Below are positions 23,057-29,050 of a DNA stretch of 37,523 nt, piece after piece. The position numbers and the translations under genes are program-made. The first letter of the stretch is position 1. Each line of letters starts with the position of its first letter. The notes beneath the pieces were generated by a model that was not told where the DNA came from, did not search any database, and saw only the letters and a program-made list of their open reading frames with translations. Source of the stretch: a virus; IMG/VR virus record IMGVR_UViG_3300022751_000014, positions 1 to 37,523 of that record; one strand, given 5' to 3'.

Positions 23057-23286
23057 AGTGCTCTTGTGGCTTTGGAAGTGAATGTGGCGTCTGGTGTGGT
23101 AACGGTCACAGGAACGGACAATGCCCTCCATACAACGCGAATAACGACGTTAGAGAACGTATTCCACCACAATGTGACTACTGCGGAGACTACGCCCCTT
23201 ACGGAGATGAACGAAACCACTGGATAGGTTATCATGGGGCTTGGTACCACCGATTGTTTTACTACTTAAAAAGGAAACTGAAATGA
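23053..23286 (+). CDS. Small cysteine-rich, probably zinc-binding protein
   Basis: A 77-residue protein with CSCGFGSECGVWCGNGH at the start and QCDYCGDYAPYGDERNHWIGYHG later. The CxC, CxxxC and CxxC plus His residues suggest one or two zinc sites. The basic, aromatic C terminus (RLFYYLKRKLK) may touch nucleic acid. It lies in a series of overlapping small genes that leads to the NinG-like gene. Function unknown. Confidence 0.62.
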   Translation: MKCSCGFGSECGVWCGNGHRNGQCPPYNANNDVRERIPPQCDYCGDYAPYGDERNHWIGYHGAWYHRLFYYLKRKLK

Positions 23287-23417
23287 TTAACCTAGAACCA
23301 ATAGAAGGAATGCTGGATGCTGCCAATGAGGATCTGAGGCTTTACCGTTTGAGACGAGTTGGCTGGCGTAACATGAGCTTCGAGGACATGTGGCGAGAGT
23401 GGTTGAGTCATGGTTAG
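23283..23417 (+). CDS. Small hypothetical early protein
   Basis: A 44-residue frame that overlaps both neighbours (ATGA at its start, eight bases with the next gene). It is helical and charged with several Trp and Arg (LRLYRLRRVGWRNMSFEDMWREW). The tight coupling on both sides supports translation. No family is recognised. Confidence 0.55.
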   Translation: MINLEPIEGMLDAANEDLRLYRLRRVGWRNMSFEDMWREWLSHG

Positions 23418-24006
23418 CCAGGCAAAAGGTGGCTGCAAAGTCTGCAAATCTATGGAGCATACAGCGGTCTATCATAACCGTAAGCATATTAAACGTAGTC
23501 TGATCAGCTATCCCAGAATATATACGATAGATCTGAGTAAGAGGGAAGATAAGAAGCCTCGTAAGAAACGAACAGACAGAGCTAAAGCAAAGGATGCCGC
23601 TTGGGCTAGCTTTTCACGCTACATACGCTTGAGGGACTCTCTAGCAACCACAGGGACTATAGTTGCTTGTGTCTGTATAACTTGTAATGAGCGTGGGGAT
23701 AGTGAACCTAAGCCTTATGCAAAGATTCAAGCCGGTCACGCGATTGGTGGACGAAAAAGCTCGATCCTATTTAATGAAGAAGTGACGAATGGACAATGCG
23801 ATTATTGTAACGCTCAAGGTAGATTTGGTCTCAGCGGAGATTACGGAAACTATGCCGCAGCCCTTATAAAAAAGCATGGGTTAGAACATTACCAAGAGTT
23901 ACAGGCACTTGCAAGAACAACTGTACAATATAAAACACATGATTTTGTTGAAATTAAACAGAGGTACGACGAGAAATTGGCGGCTTTACTAGCATTAGCA
24001 CCTTGA
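23410..24006 (+). CDS. ninG: NinG/Rap-like recombination protein
   Basis: A 198-residue protein matching the NinG layout. It has a cysteine/histidine N terminus (CKVC..MEH), a basic helix (RTDRAKAKDAAWASFSRYIRLRD) and the zinc-type pair CITC near residue 93. Then come QAGHAIGGR, NGQCDYCN and a C-terminal helical part (YAAALIKKHGLEHYQELQ). In lambda, NinG (Rap) is a structure-specific nuclease that increases recombination. With ERF it forms the recombination set of this phage. It is the last gene before the next early promoter. Confidence 0.85.
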   Translation: MVSQAKGGCKVCKSMEHTAVYHNRKHIKRSLISYPRIYTIDLSKREDKKPRKKRTDRAKAKDAAWASFSRYIRLRDSLATTGTIVACVCITCNERGDSEPKPYAKIQAGHAIGGRKSSILFNEEVTNGQCDYCNAQGRFGLSGDYGNYAAALIKKHGLEHYQELQALARTTVQYKTHDFVEIKQRYDEKLAALLALAP

Positions 24007-24031
24007 CTTAACCATGACCATGTGCTACAAT
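24003..24031 (+). promoter_or_regulatory. Early promoter E3
   Basis: TTGACT, 17-nt spacer, TACAAT with TGC before it. The spacer (AACCATGACCATGTGC) matches E1 and E2 in pattern, and GGAAGGATTGATAC follows at 24049. Unlike E1 and E2, no start codon follows this leader; the first good gene starts over 200 nt later. Confidence 0.8.
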
Positions 24032-24037
24032 GAATTT

Positions 24038-24253
24038 ATCAATCAAACGGAAGGATTGATACAGAACCAGGGCGAGATGCAGACTCTCGGGACATACGGT
24101 AAAAGTCACCCCACAACGGTTCACGAATTAACAAACAAATCAACGGCTCCTACCTGGAGAACCAATACAGTAAGATGTGAAACCCATCTCAAGCCCTCCT
24201 AAGCAAAATGTCATCAAGGTCTCTGGGTAAAAGCCGTTGAAGAAAAGAGTAAT
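24038..24253 (+). ncRNA. Long structured leader, or small RNA
   Basis: No convincing gene lies between E3 and ATG 24254. Helices seen are CGAGA / TCTCG around 24072-24088, a GGTTC / GAACC pair, AGATG / CATCT near 24175-24189, and a perfect long-range stem CAACGGCT / AGCCGTTG (24141-24148 with 24232-24239). That stem closes a 99-nt domain ending 14 bases before the gene start. It may control the frameshifted lysozyme gene or belong to the large RNA downstream. A 42-codon frame from ATG 24077 exists but looks weak. Confidence 0.5.
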
Positions 24254-24801
24254 ATGTCAAAAGAACAAGCACCTGTAAAAAAGAACAAGAAAAAAGTTAA
24301 CATGACAAAGCTACAACTCATTGGGTTTTGGTCAGTCGTCATCCTACTCGCAACCTTTTGGTTCGGTACATTTGTAGGAACACAAGCAACTCTCAGCTCA
24401 CAAGCTAACGAAGCACAGATCAAAGCGCAAGCGGTTGAGTCCTACAAAGCGTCTTTAAACAAGCAGTAGACACGCCACAAGCTACTGAAACAACAAACGT
24501 GGCAACTATTGCACCTGAACAAGAAACAGTCGTTACAGAGCCTTTGAAGCATACCAGCGAGGATGAAGCAAAGGCATACATATACTTTAAGGAATCAACT
24601 AACCGACTCGATGCAGTCAACGCTTCATCAGGAGCATGTGGCATTGGTCAGAGTCTTCCTTGTAGTAAGTTAGCGAACGACTGTCCATCTTGGCAAACAG
24701 ATTATGCTTGCCAAGATAACTGGTTTACTGGTTACATGGAACGTAGGTATTCTACGTGGAGTAATGCACAAGCCTTCCATATAGAAAATGGCTGGTGGTA
24801 A
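24254..24801 (+). CDS. Membrane-anchored lysozyme-like protein made by -1 frameshifting
   Basis: Frame 0 (24254-24469) encodes 71 residues: a Lys-rich cytoplasmic start, a membrane anchor at about 20-42 (LQLIGFWSVVILLATFWFGTFVG) and a spacer. Its last codons contain T TTA AAC (24454-24460), the classical slippery heptamer. A shift of -1 there passes the TAG and continues to 24801, giving about 182 residues. The added part is a Thr/Glu linker and a lysozyme-like (transglycosylase-type) domain: AYIYFKESTNRLDAVNASS, GACGIGQSLPCSK, a CQDNWFTGYMERRYSTW core and an end in NGWW. Saccharibacteria and relatives carry this wall-enzyme type. The catalytic Glu would be in KESTNR. The downstream frame alone has no start signal. 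Confidence 0.8.
24454..24503 (+). promoter_or_regulatory. Programmed -1 frameshift signal: slippery site and pseudoknot
   Basis: TTTAAAC at 24454-24460 is in the correct phase (T TTA AAC). Three bases later stem 1 is CAGTAG / CTACTG (24464-24469 with 24482-24487), which contains the frame-0 stop. Stem 2 is GCCAC / GTGGC (24474-24478 with 24499-24503), joining the loop to downstream sequence. The crossing loop is AAACAACAAAC, A-rich as in known H-type frameshift pseudoknots. The 3-nt spacer is shorter than usual. Confidence 0.8.
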
Positions 24802-24811
24802 TTTAACAATT
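24798..24811 (+). repeat. 14-bp direct repeat flanking RNA domain 1, left
   Basis: GTAATTTAACAATT, repeated exactly at 25025-25038. The two copies bracket domain 1 of the large RNA candidate almost precisely. Confidence 0.9.
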
Positions 24812-25460
24812 CGACTGTTCACATGGACACATAAGCAAGCGTCGCAAGACACTAGTCACTTCGGTGAGACAGAGCCCCTTGTGTGTTCTTCATGGCTACA
24901 CAAGAGAGGGTCGTAAGAAATATACGAACTGAGCAAAGCACACCCGTGTAGTCAGCTAGTAGTTAACCCCAAAAGGTAAAATCTCTAAGGTCTGTTGCTA
25001 CTAGCAGCCATGTGAGCAGTCGATGTAATTTAACAATTAGGTTGAGTATCAGTTGTGCTGGCAAAGACTCGCCGTCATGCACCCAAGGCATTGGGAGATG
25101 GGAATAAGCTCTTTGCCTGGCACCATGATACTCAACAATAACTAATCTCTATATAATGCTGGGAGTAAGCATGACGATAGGTACTTAGCGGTATAGGCGC
25201 ATGGAGTTAGCTTAATTAGCAGTCTAACTATCAAGGCAAAAGCGGTTCTGTGTTTCTATCACAATAGGGGTTCATGACCTGACGATACTAGATAACAGTT
25301 CATAATGAGGGTTCGATTCCACTCACGTTCTTGCTCTTGGCATCGTATAGAGATTAGAGTACAAAGACTTATAGATAGTTGTGTCCCCATAAGTTCGGGC
25401 GAAAGCCTAACGCTCTGCCATGATGCATCAACGCAGGAAATGCTTATGGGGCATCCACCT
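24812..25460 (+). ncRNA. Candidate giant ornate RNA with four closed domains
   Basis: The stretch 24802-25501 has no credible gene but folds strongly. Domain 1 is closed by a 15-bp helix, 24812-24826 with 25008-25022, and has inner stems CTTGTGT / ACACAAG, GCTAGTAG / CTACTAGC and a UUCG hairpin. Domain 2 is a perfect 10-bp stem 25041-25050 / 25127-25136 with GGCAAAGA / TCTTTGCC inside. Domain 3 is closed by 25144-25160 / 25339-25355 (16 of 17 paired) and holds a T-loop hairpin. Domain 4 is CCCCATAAG / CTTATGGGG with a GAAA tetraloop arm and a 10-base palindrome in another loop. Size, phage context and complexity recall GOLLD and ROOL RNAs, but identity is not shown. Confidence 0.78.
25025..25038 (+). 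repeat. 14-bp direct repeat flanking RNA domain 1, right
   Basis: Exact copy of 24798-24811, between domains 1 and 2. Confidence 0.9.
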
Positions 25461-25501
25461 GCTTATAAGGTTAATAACAATAATTAGTAAGAGGAGATAA
25501 G

Positions 25502-25711
25502 ATGAGCAAAAAGCAAAGTTTTGAAGAGTTACTGTCACAGCCATATGAACGACTTACAACAGAACAAAAGTTCGAGATAATTGGTATAGCTATAGAGGTT
25601 ATGGAAAATAAGAGAATCCGACTTAAAGAACTTAAAAATGCCAGAAAGACAGTTAAAGTAAAAGGTCGCCGTTACCGATTGAATGATATAAGAAAGCTTA
25701 AAGAGTACTAA
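25502..25711 (+). CDS. Small basic hypothetical protein
   Basis: A 69-residue protein with ribosome-binding site AGAGGAG. It is helical and strongly basic in its second half (ENKRIRLKELKNARKTVKVKGRRYRLNDIRKLKEY), so RNA or DNA binding is plausible. It directly follows the large RNA candidate and may be read from the same transcript, which makes RNA binding attractive, but this is inference. Confidence 0.62.
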   Translation: MSKKQSFEELLSQPYERLTTEQKFEIIGIAIEVMENKRIRLKELKNARKTVKVKGRRYRLNDIRKLKEY

Positions 25712-25733
25712 CCCTTAATATAACAAGGAAACT

Positions 25734-25829
25734 ATGCAGTCCAAACTATCAAGATTTCACATAGCATTTGAATACGATCTTGGCCTCCGGGCGATCAAGA
25801 AACGAAACAGAAAAGTAAAGGCGATCTAA
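25734..25829 (+). CDS. Very small basic protein
   Basis: A 31-residue frame with AAGGA seven bases before ATG. It begins MQSKLSRFHIAFEYDLGLRA and ends with Lys/Arg residues. Its 3' end lies inside the following terminator. It is coherent but short, so translation is uncertain. Confidence 0.4.
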   Translation: MQSKLSRFHIAFEYDLGLRAIKKRNRKVKAI

Positions 25830-25846
25830 CACATCGCTTTTTTCTT
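25821..25846 (+). terminator. Rho-independent terminator
   Basis: Stem GCGAT / ATCGC (25821-25825 with 25833-25837), 7-nt loop, then TTTTTTCTT. It ends the E3 transcript or large-RNA unit just before promoter E2. Confidence 0.8.
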
Positions 25847-25858
25847 ATGCTAAAGGTA

Positions 25859-25887
25859 TTTACAAAACCACTACCACGTGCTACACT
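25859..25887 (+). promoter_or_regulatory. Early promoter E2
   Basis: TTTACA, 17-nt spacer, TACACT with TGC before it. The spacer ACCACTACCAC is the same as in E1, and GGAAGGATTGAATATG gives the start of the next gene. Confidence 0.82.
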
Positions 25888-25919
25888 AAGGGTACATTTA
25901 AATCACGGAAGGATTGAAT

Positions 25920-26039
25920 ATGAACATCGAAGAACAGAAAAAAGGACTAAAACGAATCTTAGCTAAGGCACAGGCTGAAAAAGAAGCGAAGGCCAACGGT
26001 CTTTGGGACTACCGTACCGGAAAGATTGTGGAGGCGTAG
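25920..26039 (+). CDS. Small early protein, first gene of the E2 operon
   Basis: A 39-residue protein whose start is fixed by the GGAAGG leader shared with E1. It is a Lys/Glu/Ala-rich helix (EEQKKGLKRILAKAQAEKEAKANG) followed by LWDYRTGKIVEA. No family is recognised. Its stop overlaps the ribosome-binding region of the next gene. Confidence 0.65.
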   Translation: MNIEEQKKGLKRILAKAQAEKEAKANGLWDYRTGKIVEA

Positions 26040-26040
26040 G

Positions 26041-26235
26041 ATGAAAACATTTGCAGAAGAACTACGTGATCTTTATGACGCAGCGCAATCAATTGAATTT
26101 GAAGGCTGGGATGAAACGGCAAAACAAGCAATCGAAAAACACATTATAGTTCCTCAAGAAGCTAAAGAATACTGGCCGGTATGGAAAAAAGAGTTAACCG
26201 AGAGGCAACGTAAATCACTATGGGGTAAAGAATAA
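26041..26235 (+). CDS. Small hypothetical early protein
   Basis: A 64-residue protein; ATG 26041 is preferred over GTG 26026 because GGAGG lies six bases upstream. It is acidic and helical (MKTFAEELRDLYDAAQSIE..AIEKHI) with several Trp residues near the end. No recognisable family. Confidence 0.62.
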   Translation: MKTFAEELRDLYDAAQSIEFEGWDETAKQAIEKHIIVPQEAKEYWPVWKKELTERQRKSLWGKE

Positions 26236-26375
26236 TGCTAAACTTCTTTGAACAAAACATCCAACCACTTAGTGACGAGCTTCAAGAACTCCTAGACGAT
26301 AAAATGCGCGCTCAAGCCCAACTAGAAGAAGACGAGGCAAGGGCGGAGCTAGAGGAATCAAACGACTGTGAATGA
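26235..26375 (+). CDS. Small acidic hypothetical protein
   Basis: A 46-residue frame overlapping the previous stop (TAATG) and the next start. It is very acidic and helical (LSDELQELLDDKMRAQAQLEED). The coupled overlaps support translation. Such acidic small phage proteins sometimes mimic DNA or bind host polymerase, but nothing specific is visible. Confidence 0.55.
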   Translation: MLNFFEQNIQPLSDELQELLDDKMRAQAQLEEDEARAELEESNDCE

Positions 26376-26733
26376 TATCAACCTCAACAAGATACAAAAG
26401 AACGTCCTAGACGTCTGCACACGCTACCCAGAAGCTGTAGACAATCGTAACCTACTTTTGGAGCGTTACTGGATTGAGTACGATTTTTGGCAGGAGGACA
26501 AAAGCCTATATTGGAACTTACAGCGATCTACCCGGCCGGAAACTATTGTGAGACGTTTACGAGAGATCAGGGAGATGGGACTAGTTGAACACTCACTCGA
26601 AGTAGCCAAGAAGAACATCCAAGCTATGAAGAACGAACGTGACCGGGTGAAGTACTTGCATAGTCAGGTAAAGTCCAACGCACCAGCCCCGAAGTTCGTA
26701 ATGATAGACGGGGAGCAAGTAGCAATACTATGA
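26368..26733 (+). CDS. Putative winged-helix-like early protein
   Basis: A 121-residue protein from GTG 26368. The segment KIQKNVLDVCTRYPEAVDNRNLLLERYW followed by RPETIVRRLREIREMGLVEHS has the spacing of a helix-turn-helix and wing, as in small phage replication or regulatory proteins. The C-terminal half is a basic helix and an end with FVMIDGEQVAIL. A DNA-binding role is likely but not proven. Confidence 0.6.
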   Translation: MNDINLNKIQKNVLDVCTRYPEAVDNRNLLLERYWIEYDFWQEDKSLYWNLQRSTRPETIVRRLREIREMGLVEHSLEVAKKNIQAMKNERDRVKYLHSQVKSNAPAPKFVMIDGEQVAIL

Positions 26734-26879
26734 TTGAGGTTCACTGGACTCACAAAGCAAAGATGGCTAAGTTCTACAGAGAAGGTTTTACACGTGAAGA
26801 ACTTTCGATAATGTACAAGCTTCCGTACTGGTATATAAAAGAACTAACCAAGATGATTACACAAGTTGAAAGGATATAA
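26730..26879 (+). CDS. Small helix-turn-helix protein
   Basis: A 49-residue protein coupled to its neighbour by ATGA. Residues 9-44 (KAKMAKFYREGFTREELSIMYKLPYWYIKELTKMI) show a clear helix-turn-helix of the sigma-region or resolvase type: helix, GFTREELSIMYKLP, recognition helix. It is short for a repressor, so it may be a transcription modulator, perhaps for the shared early or late promoters. That link is inference. Confidence 0.6.
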   Translation: MIEVHWTHKAKMAKFYREGFTREELSIMYKLPYWYIKELTKMITQVERI

Positions 26880-26880
26880 G

Positions 26881-27147
26881 GTGAGTAACCAAACACCACA
26901 GTCTACATTTGATGAACTTTTGGACGAGATACTGGAACGCTATAGAACCTATTATTCAACGAAAGAAACTAAGGTAGCAATCACCTCACTTGTACTGAGA
27001 GATGTAATAGGCGAAGACAGACCGTATCAAAAATACGAGATGTGCCCAATCTGTCAGGATATGCAGTATAAGTGTTGCTGCGATGAAGCAGAGAGCCGCT
27101 TTCGCGCCCAACAACGTTCAATAATCACAAAGGAGAAACATGAATAA
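26881..27147 (+). CDS. Small protein with a zinc-finger-like cysteine cluster
   Basis: An 88-residue protein from GTG 26881 with AAGGA upstream. The N terminus is helical (STFDELLDEILERYRTYY). Residues about 60-75 read MCPICQDMQYKCCCDE, a probable zinc site, followed by a basic tail. Early phage proteins with one zinc finger are common host-takeover candidates. Function unknown. Confidence 0.6.
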   Translation: MSNQTPQSTFDELLDEILERYRTYYSTKETKVAITSLVLRDVIGEDRPYQKYEMCPICQDMQYKCCCDEAESRFRAQQRSIITKEKHE

Positions 27148-27334
27148 AACAACACCATGGTACGAAAGAATGCTAAAAAAGTTCAACGGAGACGAAAAAG
27201 CCCTTGAAGAACACATGAGGACGATTGGCAAGAAGGGAGGTGCCTCTACGCGTGGCTATGAGTTTGCACACGGAGCTTTGAACGCCCGGGAAACTGGCCT
27301 CAAGGGTGGTAGACCAAAGAAAGTACGATCATGA
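27140..27334 (+). CDS. Small KGG-motif basic protein
   Basis: A 64-residue protein with AAAGGAG upstream. It has GKKGGASTRGYEFAHG and TGLKGGRPKK, the twin KGG pattern found in stress proteins and small phage DNA-associated proteins. It is basic at the C terminus and probably touches nucleic acid. Start and stop overlap both neighbours. Confidence 0.62.
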   Translation: MNKTTPWYERMLKKFNGDEKALEEHMRTIGKKGGASTRGYEFAHGALNARETGLKGGRPKKVRS

Positions 27335-27456
27335 GTAAAGTACTTTGTGAAAATTGTGAAGGTGACGGATACCTTGAAGAATGGAATAAAGATCAGACGG
27401 GCGTTACTACTGAACTATTTCAGTTTTGCGAAGGAACTGGTGAGGTTGAATTATGA
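27331..27456 (+). CDS. Very small zinc-ribbon-like protein
   Basis: A 41-residue frame coupled on both sides by ATGA. It has CENCEGDGYLEEW early and FCEGTGEVEL at the end, like a DnaJ-type CxxCxGxG repeat pair in which the second CxxC has lost one cysteine. It may bind one zinc ion. Function unknown. Confidence 0.55.
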   Translation: MSKVLCENCEGDGYLEEWNKDQTGVTTELFQFCEGTGEVEL

Positions 27457-27806
27457 GTAATATAGATAACGAGTTACGAGAGAGCCTAAAAGACAAGCCT
27501 GTAACCTATGGATATGACCCAGCGTCACCAGACGGGGACTATTCAGCCCTGACTGTAAAAAAAGACGGAAAGTTCTATAGCTTTGTAGGCGATGAAGCAG
27601 ACGCCATATATAAATTAGTAGTAGAGGAAAGACTTGCGGAAAACGATTATTGGTTTAAGGAGTACACCGACTATAATCAACTAACACGTGACGGAAATAA
27701 CCGCATATCACCTTGGTTAAATACTCGACCTATAAGTTTAGTTAGAATTGAAGACCACAGAGACCAGCTTCAATCTCAACTCTCATCTATAGGGGAATCT
27801 AAATGA
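27453..27806 (+). CDS. Hypothetical early protein
   Basis: A 117-residue protein overlapping its neighbours. The stretch YGYDPASPDGDYSALTVKKDGKFYSFVG is a DxAS..DYSALTV pattern common in small phage proteins of unknown role. The rest is helical and charged. The D-rich strand recalls an RNase H-like first strand, but the protein is too short for that fold. Confidence 0.6.
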   Translation: MSNIDNELRESLKDKPVTYGYDPASPDGDYSALTVKKDGKFYSFVGDEADAIYKLVVEERLAENDYWFKEYTDYNQLTRDGNNRISPWLNTRPISLVRIEDHRDQLQSQLSSIGESK

Positions 27807-28093
27807 ATACAGGTCACAGAGAAGTCCTAATGCCAGACGGTCAGACTATCACACAATGGCTTCAACCAGTTATTAAAGACGAGTCTCGTAGGTTCGGAGT
27901 TGATATGCCTACGGACAAACAGATTGCACTTGTAGTATCTGCCCTGCGTATGCACACAGTTATGGAACATGCAGCACTCTACGACCGTAGCGAGTTGGGC
28001 AAACCAGGCGAAGAAACGAAATACTGGCCAATCGAATCTAGTATTGGTAGGTATTTTAGAGATGCATCACGAGAAATTTTGGAGAGTAACTGA
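27803..28093 (+). CDS. Hypothetical early protein
   Basis: A 96-residue protein coupled to its neighbour by ATGA. It is mixed helical (DKQIALVVSALRMHTVMEHAALYD) with an acidic centre and a helical end (IGRYFRDASREILES). No family is recognised. Confidence 0.58.
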   Translation: MNTGHREVLMPDGQTITQWLQPVIKDESRRFGVDMPTDKQIALVVSALRMHTVMEHAALYDRSELGKPGEETKYWPIESSIGRYFRDASREILESN

Positions 28094-28094
28094 T

Positions 28095-28346
28095 ATGAAC
28101 GGTTTACGTAAAGAAATAACATATACTTTAGCAGATAAGTCTGTACTATCTAGAGGAGTTGGAGACGTGGCAGACCAAATCTTGGGCGCTATCCTACAGG
28201 CTTTACCAGAAGAGAAGAAGCACAGGAAAGAGCACACTCAGGTGCGGCGTTCGTATGATGCTGGTTATAACGTGGCGCTAACAGAGGTAAAAGAAATCCT
28301 CACCGAAGCTCTATCTAACACTCCTAAACAGAAGGAAGAAGAGTAA
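28095..28346 (+). CDS. Hypothetical early protein
   Basis: An 83-residue protein. ATG 28095 just after the previous stop is chosen; upstream starts would overlap most of the preceding gene. It is helical and charged (VADQILGAILQALPEEKKHRKEH, GYNVALTEVKEILTEAL). No family recognised. Confidence 0.6.
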   Translation: MNGLRKEITYTLADKSVLSRGVGDVADQILGAILQALPEEKKHRKEHTQVRRSYDAGYNVALTEVKEILTEALSNTPKQKEEE

Positions 28347-28441
28347 TGGATACTGTACTTTATATACTCGTAGGTGCGGCACTCGGTATGTTTATCGGTT
28401 TACTAATAGGTTGTGCGATTATAAGGATATTTGATTTATGA
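28346..28441 (+). CDS. Very small single-helix membrane protein
   Basis: A 31-residue frame overlapping both neighbours (TAATG and ATGA). Nearly all of it is one membrane helix (YILVGAALGMFIGLLIGCAII) with small-residue spacing that favours helix packing. Early one-helix proteins of this kind are often superinfection or host-membrane modifiers. Translation is supported by coupling only. Confidence 0.55.
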   Translation: MDTVLYILVGAALGMFIGLLIGCAIIRIFDL

Positions 28442-28698
28442 AGCCTACACCATTCGATATAGACCTAGACACCCTGGACTTGAGTTTCGCTCAGAAGCAA
28501 CTAATAAAACAGTTCGTAGAGGCTCACATCATTGGAGAAGACAAAAAAGGCGAGTGGGTAAATACGGGTTGTCCTGACTTTGAACCAGGATGCTTAGTAC
28601 TACACAGAGCCTTCCAGATGACCCAGAAGGTGCATGACCAGAATGAACAAAACAAAGCACAACGTTTAGCCCTCTACGGGATTAAGGAGCAATCATGA
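28438..28698 (+). CDS. Hypothetical early protein
   Basis: An 86-residue protein coupled by ATGA to both neighbours. It is acidic at the N terminus (FDIDLDTLDLSFAQKQLIKQFVEAHI) and contains a CPDFEPGCL segment. No family recognised; soluble. Confidence 0.58.
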   Translation: MKPTPFDIDLDTLDLSFAQKQLIKQFVEAHIIGEDKKGEWVNTGCPDFEPGCLVLHRAFQMTQKVHDQNEQNKAQRLALYGIKEQS

Positions 28699-28835
28699 AA
28701 CCAGGTTACGAAGTTGAATACGTAAATGCGAATATGTACTTAGTAAAACCGACCCAGTTTTTAGTTAAGCCGTTGTCACGTAAACAACTAGAAGCATTTA
28801 TCAAGAAGCTAGACGCAATCTGGGAGCAACTATAA
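28695..28835 (+). CDS. Small hypothetical protein
   Basis: A 46-residue frame overlapping both neighbours. It reads as beta strand plus helix (YEVEYVNANMYLVKP, SRKQLEAFIKKLDAIWEQL). AAGGAG lies eight bases before the ATG. Likely translated; function unknown. Confidence 0.55.
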   Translation: MKPGYEVEYVNANMYLVKPTQFLVKPLSRKQLEAFIKKLDAIWEQL

Positions 28836-29050
28836 TGCCTTCTAATGATGTACAAAGCGAAGAACGACTACATGAGTTGAGGATTATTGCTGATATGGTA
28901 ATTGGACGCATGTGGCGACTAGATAGAGAATACGCAGTTAGATATGTCAATGAGCTACCAGAGTTTTATCACAGGTCTGACCGCATCCAATCATTAAACG
29001 AAGACAACAACCTAAACGCTAAATCAAATAAAGGAGTTAAAGATGAATAA
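28835..29050 (+). CDS. Small early protein with a duplicated start
   Basis: A 71-residue helical, acidic protein (RLHELRIIADMVIGRMWRLDREYAVRYVNEL). Its first ten codons (MPSNDVQSEE) are nearly identical in DNA to an internal part of the 29474 gene. This indicates local duplication. No family recognised. Confidence 0.6.
   Translation: MPSNDVQSEERLHELRIIADMVIGRMWRLDREYAVRYVNELPEFYHRSDRIQSLNEDNNLNAKSNKGVKDE

Noticed and set aside
24014-24202. 62-codon open frame over promoter E3 and its leader
   Set aside because: Its ATG lies upstream of the -10 so the early mRNA would not contain it; internal starts are weak and the region is better explained by RNA structure.
25163-25336. A true tRNA gene, suggested by the T-loop and a 7-bp stem
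   Set aside because: The T-arm has a bulge, the enclosed length is about twice a tRNA, no D-arm GG or anticodon arm is seen, and no CCA end.
25305-25487. 60-codon open frame inside the large RNA candidate
   Set aside because: No ribosome-binding site, odd composition, and it crosses two strongly paired RNA domains.
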